DNA of 64,000 bases from Streptomyces nigrescens (GTDB taxonomy: Bacteria > Actinomycetota > Actinomycetes > Streptomycetales > Streptomycetaceae), in contig AP026073.1 in NCBI GenBank assembly GCA_024349765.1, positions 744,001-808,000 on the forward strand. The letters run 5' to 3'. A program made the translations under genes and the position numbers. Shown in pieces: positions 62,428 to 64,000 of the stretch. Numbering within the stretch: position 1 is the stretch's first letter; each line of letters begins with the position of its first letter. A model generated the notes under the pieces. That model searched no databases. It saw nothing but the letters and a program-made list of their open reading frames with translations, and was not told the origin of the DNA.

Positions 62428-62727
62428 TCAGTCCAGGTCGCCGAAGCGTTCCCGGACCACGCCCTCGTGCAGGTAGGTCGGGAGCTGGACTCCCCCCACC
62501 GAGGTGCGGCTGGTGGCCACCTGCTCTTCGGTGTCGCTGGGGAAGCCCTCCAGGAGTCGCAGGCACTGCTGCACCCACTCACGGGACTTGGGCCGGTCCC
62601 CCAGGTCGCGGTGGCGTACTGCCAGGGCGTACGCGGTCTCGGTGGCGGCCCACCGGTCTGTCGTCAGTTCGCGCTGGAAGATGGACTCCAGCTCCTCGGC
62701 GGAGGCCAGGCGGGTCTGGATGGTCAT
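62428..62727 (-). CDS. Small helical protein of the six-gene operon
   Basis: This 99-residue protein has two amphipathic helices (SAEELESIFQRELTTDRWAA, then PKSREWVQQCLRLLEGF) and an SVGGVQLPTYLHEGVVRERF tail. There is no known domain. ATG 62727 is followed by a frame free of shadows, and it is spaced like an operon member (79 bases after the NDP kinase stop). It may be an adaptor. Confidence 0.75.
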   Translation of the reverse strand: MTIQTRLASAEELESIFQRELTTDRWAATETAYALAVRHRDLGDRPKSREWVQQCLRLLEGFPSDTEEQVATSRTSVGGVQLPTYLHEGVVRERFGDLD

Positions 62728-62806
62728 GGATTCCCCTCTGAAGTTCGGTCGTGCACTGATGGTGCTCAACGCATCGGCGCCCCCGCGGTGACGCCGTAAC
62801 CCGCCG

Positions 62807-63316
62807 CTAGTACGTGTAGATCTCCGCGAGGGTCTTGTAGTCGTGCAGCTCGTCCTTGTCGAACCACAGCTCGACCTCCTGCTGCGCTTCCTCCTTGTTG
62901 CCCGAGGCGTGCACGAGGTTGGCCACGGCCTTGCCCGAGGCGATGCTGCCCGCGGCGCTGTAGTGCGAGAAGTCGCCTCGCACCGTCCCCGCCGGCGCCT
63001 GGTTCGGGTACGTGCTGCCGACGATCTTCCGCACCGTGGCGATGGCGTCGAACCCTTCCAGCACCAGCGCGATGACCGGCCCCTGCTGCATGAACGTCGA
63101 CGTGACGCGGTAGACCTCTGACCCCAGCCGCTCCTCAAGGTCGAAGTAGTGGCGCCGGGTGAACTCCTCGTCCATCCACTTCATCTTGGTGCCGACGATC
63201 TTCAGTGCGGCTTCCTCGAAACGGGTGATGATCCTTCCCGCCAGGCCACGCACGAGCGCATCGGGCTTGAGCAGGACGAGCGTGCGCTCAACGGGGTGTG
63301 CCTGATCCTCAGCCAT
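62807..63316 (-). CDS. ndk: Nucleoside-diphosphate kinase, first gene of the six-gene operon
   Basis: This 169-residue protein has the NDP kinase fold: TLVLLKPDALVRGLAGRII, GPVIALVLEG, and the phospho-histidine segment NLVHASGNKEEA where housekeeping enzymes read NLIHGSDS. It is about 30 residues longer than the usual 135-140 residues, with an extended C-terminus (DKDELHDYKTLAEIYTY). Together with its operon context this suggests a dedicated paralogue, not the housekeeping enzyme. ATG 63316 follows AAAGGG. Confidence 0.92.
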   Translation of the reverse strand: MAEDQAHPVERTLVLLKPDALVRGLAGRIITRFEEAALKIVGTKMKWMDEEFTRRHYFDLEERLGSEVYRVTSTFMQQGPVIALVLEGFDAIATVRKIVGSTYPNQAPAGTVRGDFSHYSAAGSIASGKAVANLVHASGNKEEAQQEVELWFDKDELHDYKTLAEIYTY

Positions 63317-63719
63317 GGAGTCCCTTTCGGCTTGTATGCACGGAGTTTGACGGCGGATCAGCCGCCAGGTAGCTGAGGTTACCGGCGCCCACTCGCTCGA
63401 CCGGACGCTCGGACCTTCCCTCGGATGGCGGACACCGGAAGGCGGCACGATGGGGCTGAAAGTAGGGACCCATTTCAGCCAAGTCCCATGGCATACCTAC
63501 TCGTTGGGGGTGTTCACCTAGACTCTCCTTTTGGTCGACCGGCGCTCTTGCGCACAGGCGGATTGGCCGCTCAGGGCGTCTCCCGCGGCTCACTCCGCCC
63601 TGGTGACCATCATTCTTCCGAGTCACCTACGGGACGGCCATGAACCGCCAGTGCAGCCGGAGTGCACCTTCGGTGCGCGAGTTCCTGCACAGAGAGCGGG
63701 GCGAAGGAGGAGGGCGGAC
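63317..63719. promoter_or_regulatory. 403-base divergent region between NDP kinase operon and XRE gene
   Basis: No gene is seen. It must hold the promoters of both directions. A GGCGG-ATCAG-CCGCC repeat (about 63352-63366) close to the NDP kinase start is a candidate regulator site. Confidence 0.45.
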
Positions 63720-64000
63720 GTGGATGTGATCGAGGTCTGGAGCGGCCGCCACGCCTGCCTGCTGCAGTCCGCCCTGCGCCTCACCAATGAACAGTTCGCG
63801 GCCCGGCTCGGCATCGCCGTACGGACGGTGGCGGCCTGGCACGCCGACCCAGCCGTAGTGCCGCGCAAGGAGATGCAACAGCTCCTCGACACCGTCCACG
63901 AGAAGGCCCCGCCAACAGCACGACAGCGGTTCGCGCTCCTGGTCTCCGGTGAACGCGGCTCGTCCGCACCGGGCCCAGCAGGTGCGCAAGCCCTGCGCGT
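63720..64000 (+). CDS. XRE-like DNA-binding regulator, cut by right edge
   Basis: At least 93 residues are visible, open to the window end. The start is GTG 63720 after GGAGGAGGG (6 bases). A helix-turn-helix covers residues about 12-45 (CLLQSALRLTNEQFAARLGI, then AVRTVAAWHADP). It is divergent from the six-gene operon and probably regulates it. The C-terminal part is not in the window. Confidence 0.75.
   Translation, partial: MDVIEVWSGRHACLLQSALRLTNEQFAARLGIAVRTVAAWHADPAVVPRKEMQQLLDTVHEKAPPTARQRFALLVSGERGSSAPGPAGAQALR

Noticed and set aside
62807-63316. The housekeeping NDP kinase
   Set aside because: It is about 30 residues longer than usual, has NLVHASGN for NLIHGSDS, and leads a specialised operon, so a paralogue is more likely.

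Overview
The window is high-GC actinobacterial DNA, almost certainly Streptomyces. The signs are GTG and TTG starts, 4-base ATGA/GTGA gene overlaps, AICE-type integrases, anti-sigma-like ATPases, XRE plus flavoprotein pairs, and a class V lanthipeptide cluster. Nearly all of it is accessory: two defence-rich stretches flank a biosynthetic cluster, with integrase genes, tRNA-derived attachment fragments, an intact IS481 element and an IS21 remnant between them.

Left stretch (1-18 kb). A minus-strand three-gene module resembling the DptF/DptG/DptH restriction arm of phosphorothioation systems (third gene cut by the window edge) faces a C5-cytosine methyltransferase. An IS481 element sits in the divergent intergenic region. 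Next come a short XRE gene, an excisionase-like gene and a tyrosine integrase with a LacI-type helix-turn-helix inside its catalytic domain. Then there is a short type II CBASS operon (patatin effector, CD-NTase, E2-like protein) with a divergent fused XRE-ImmA/IrrE regulator, a terminator and a tRNA-Pro 3'-end fragment (attachment scar). A translationally coupled operon of alpha/beta hydrolase, caspase-like protease and an unknown protein closes the stretch.

Middle (18-39.9 kb). An istA fragment is joined to the 3' part of a flavoprotein monooxygenase that also carries a nonsense codon. A class V lanthipeptide cluster follows (21.6-34.4 kb, minus strand): M16 peptidase, cysteine decarboxylase-like flavoprotein fused to a kinase-like domain, luciferase-like reductase, ABC exporter, methyltransferase, three precursor peptides (two of 58 residues and one of 72), HopA1-like protein, phosphotransferase-like protein, response regulator and VTT membrane protein. 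Small regulatory genes, an XRE/TPR gene split by an amber codon, an SDR and ATP-binding regulators follow.

Second mobile element (40-45.7 kb). It has a frameshifted relaxase, a MobC-like protein, a 1.6-kb repeat-rich non-coding region (possible oriT or origin), Xis, Int and a tRNA-Arg 3'-half with its own terminator.

Right stretch (45.9-64 kb). It holds a GNAT/PIN-like fusion with an ASCH protein; a multi-pass membrane protein overlapping a 1122-residue NTPase with degenerate phosphoesterase-like and SIR2-like domains; a 1417-residue caspase/STAND-NTPase/WD40 protein coupled to a second alpha/beta hydrolase; and a six-gene operon (NDP kinase, small protein, CYTH, HD, unknown, methyltransferase) facing an XRE gene cut by the right edge. 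The most interesting signal is that two separate loci (14.1-18.0 kb and 53.2-58.3 kb) each couple a caspase-like protease to a hydrolase of what looks like the same family, which suggests a protease-lipase immune module.
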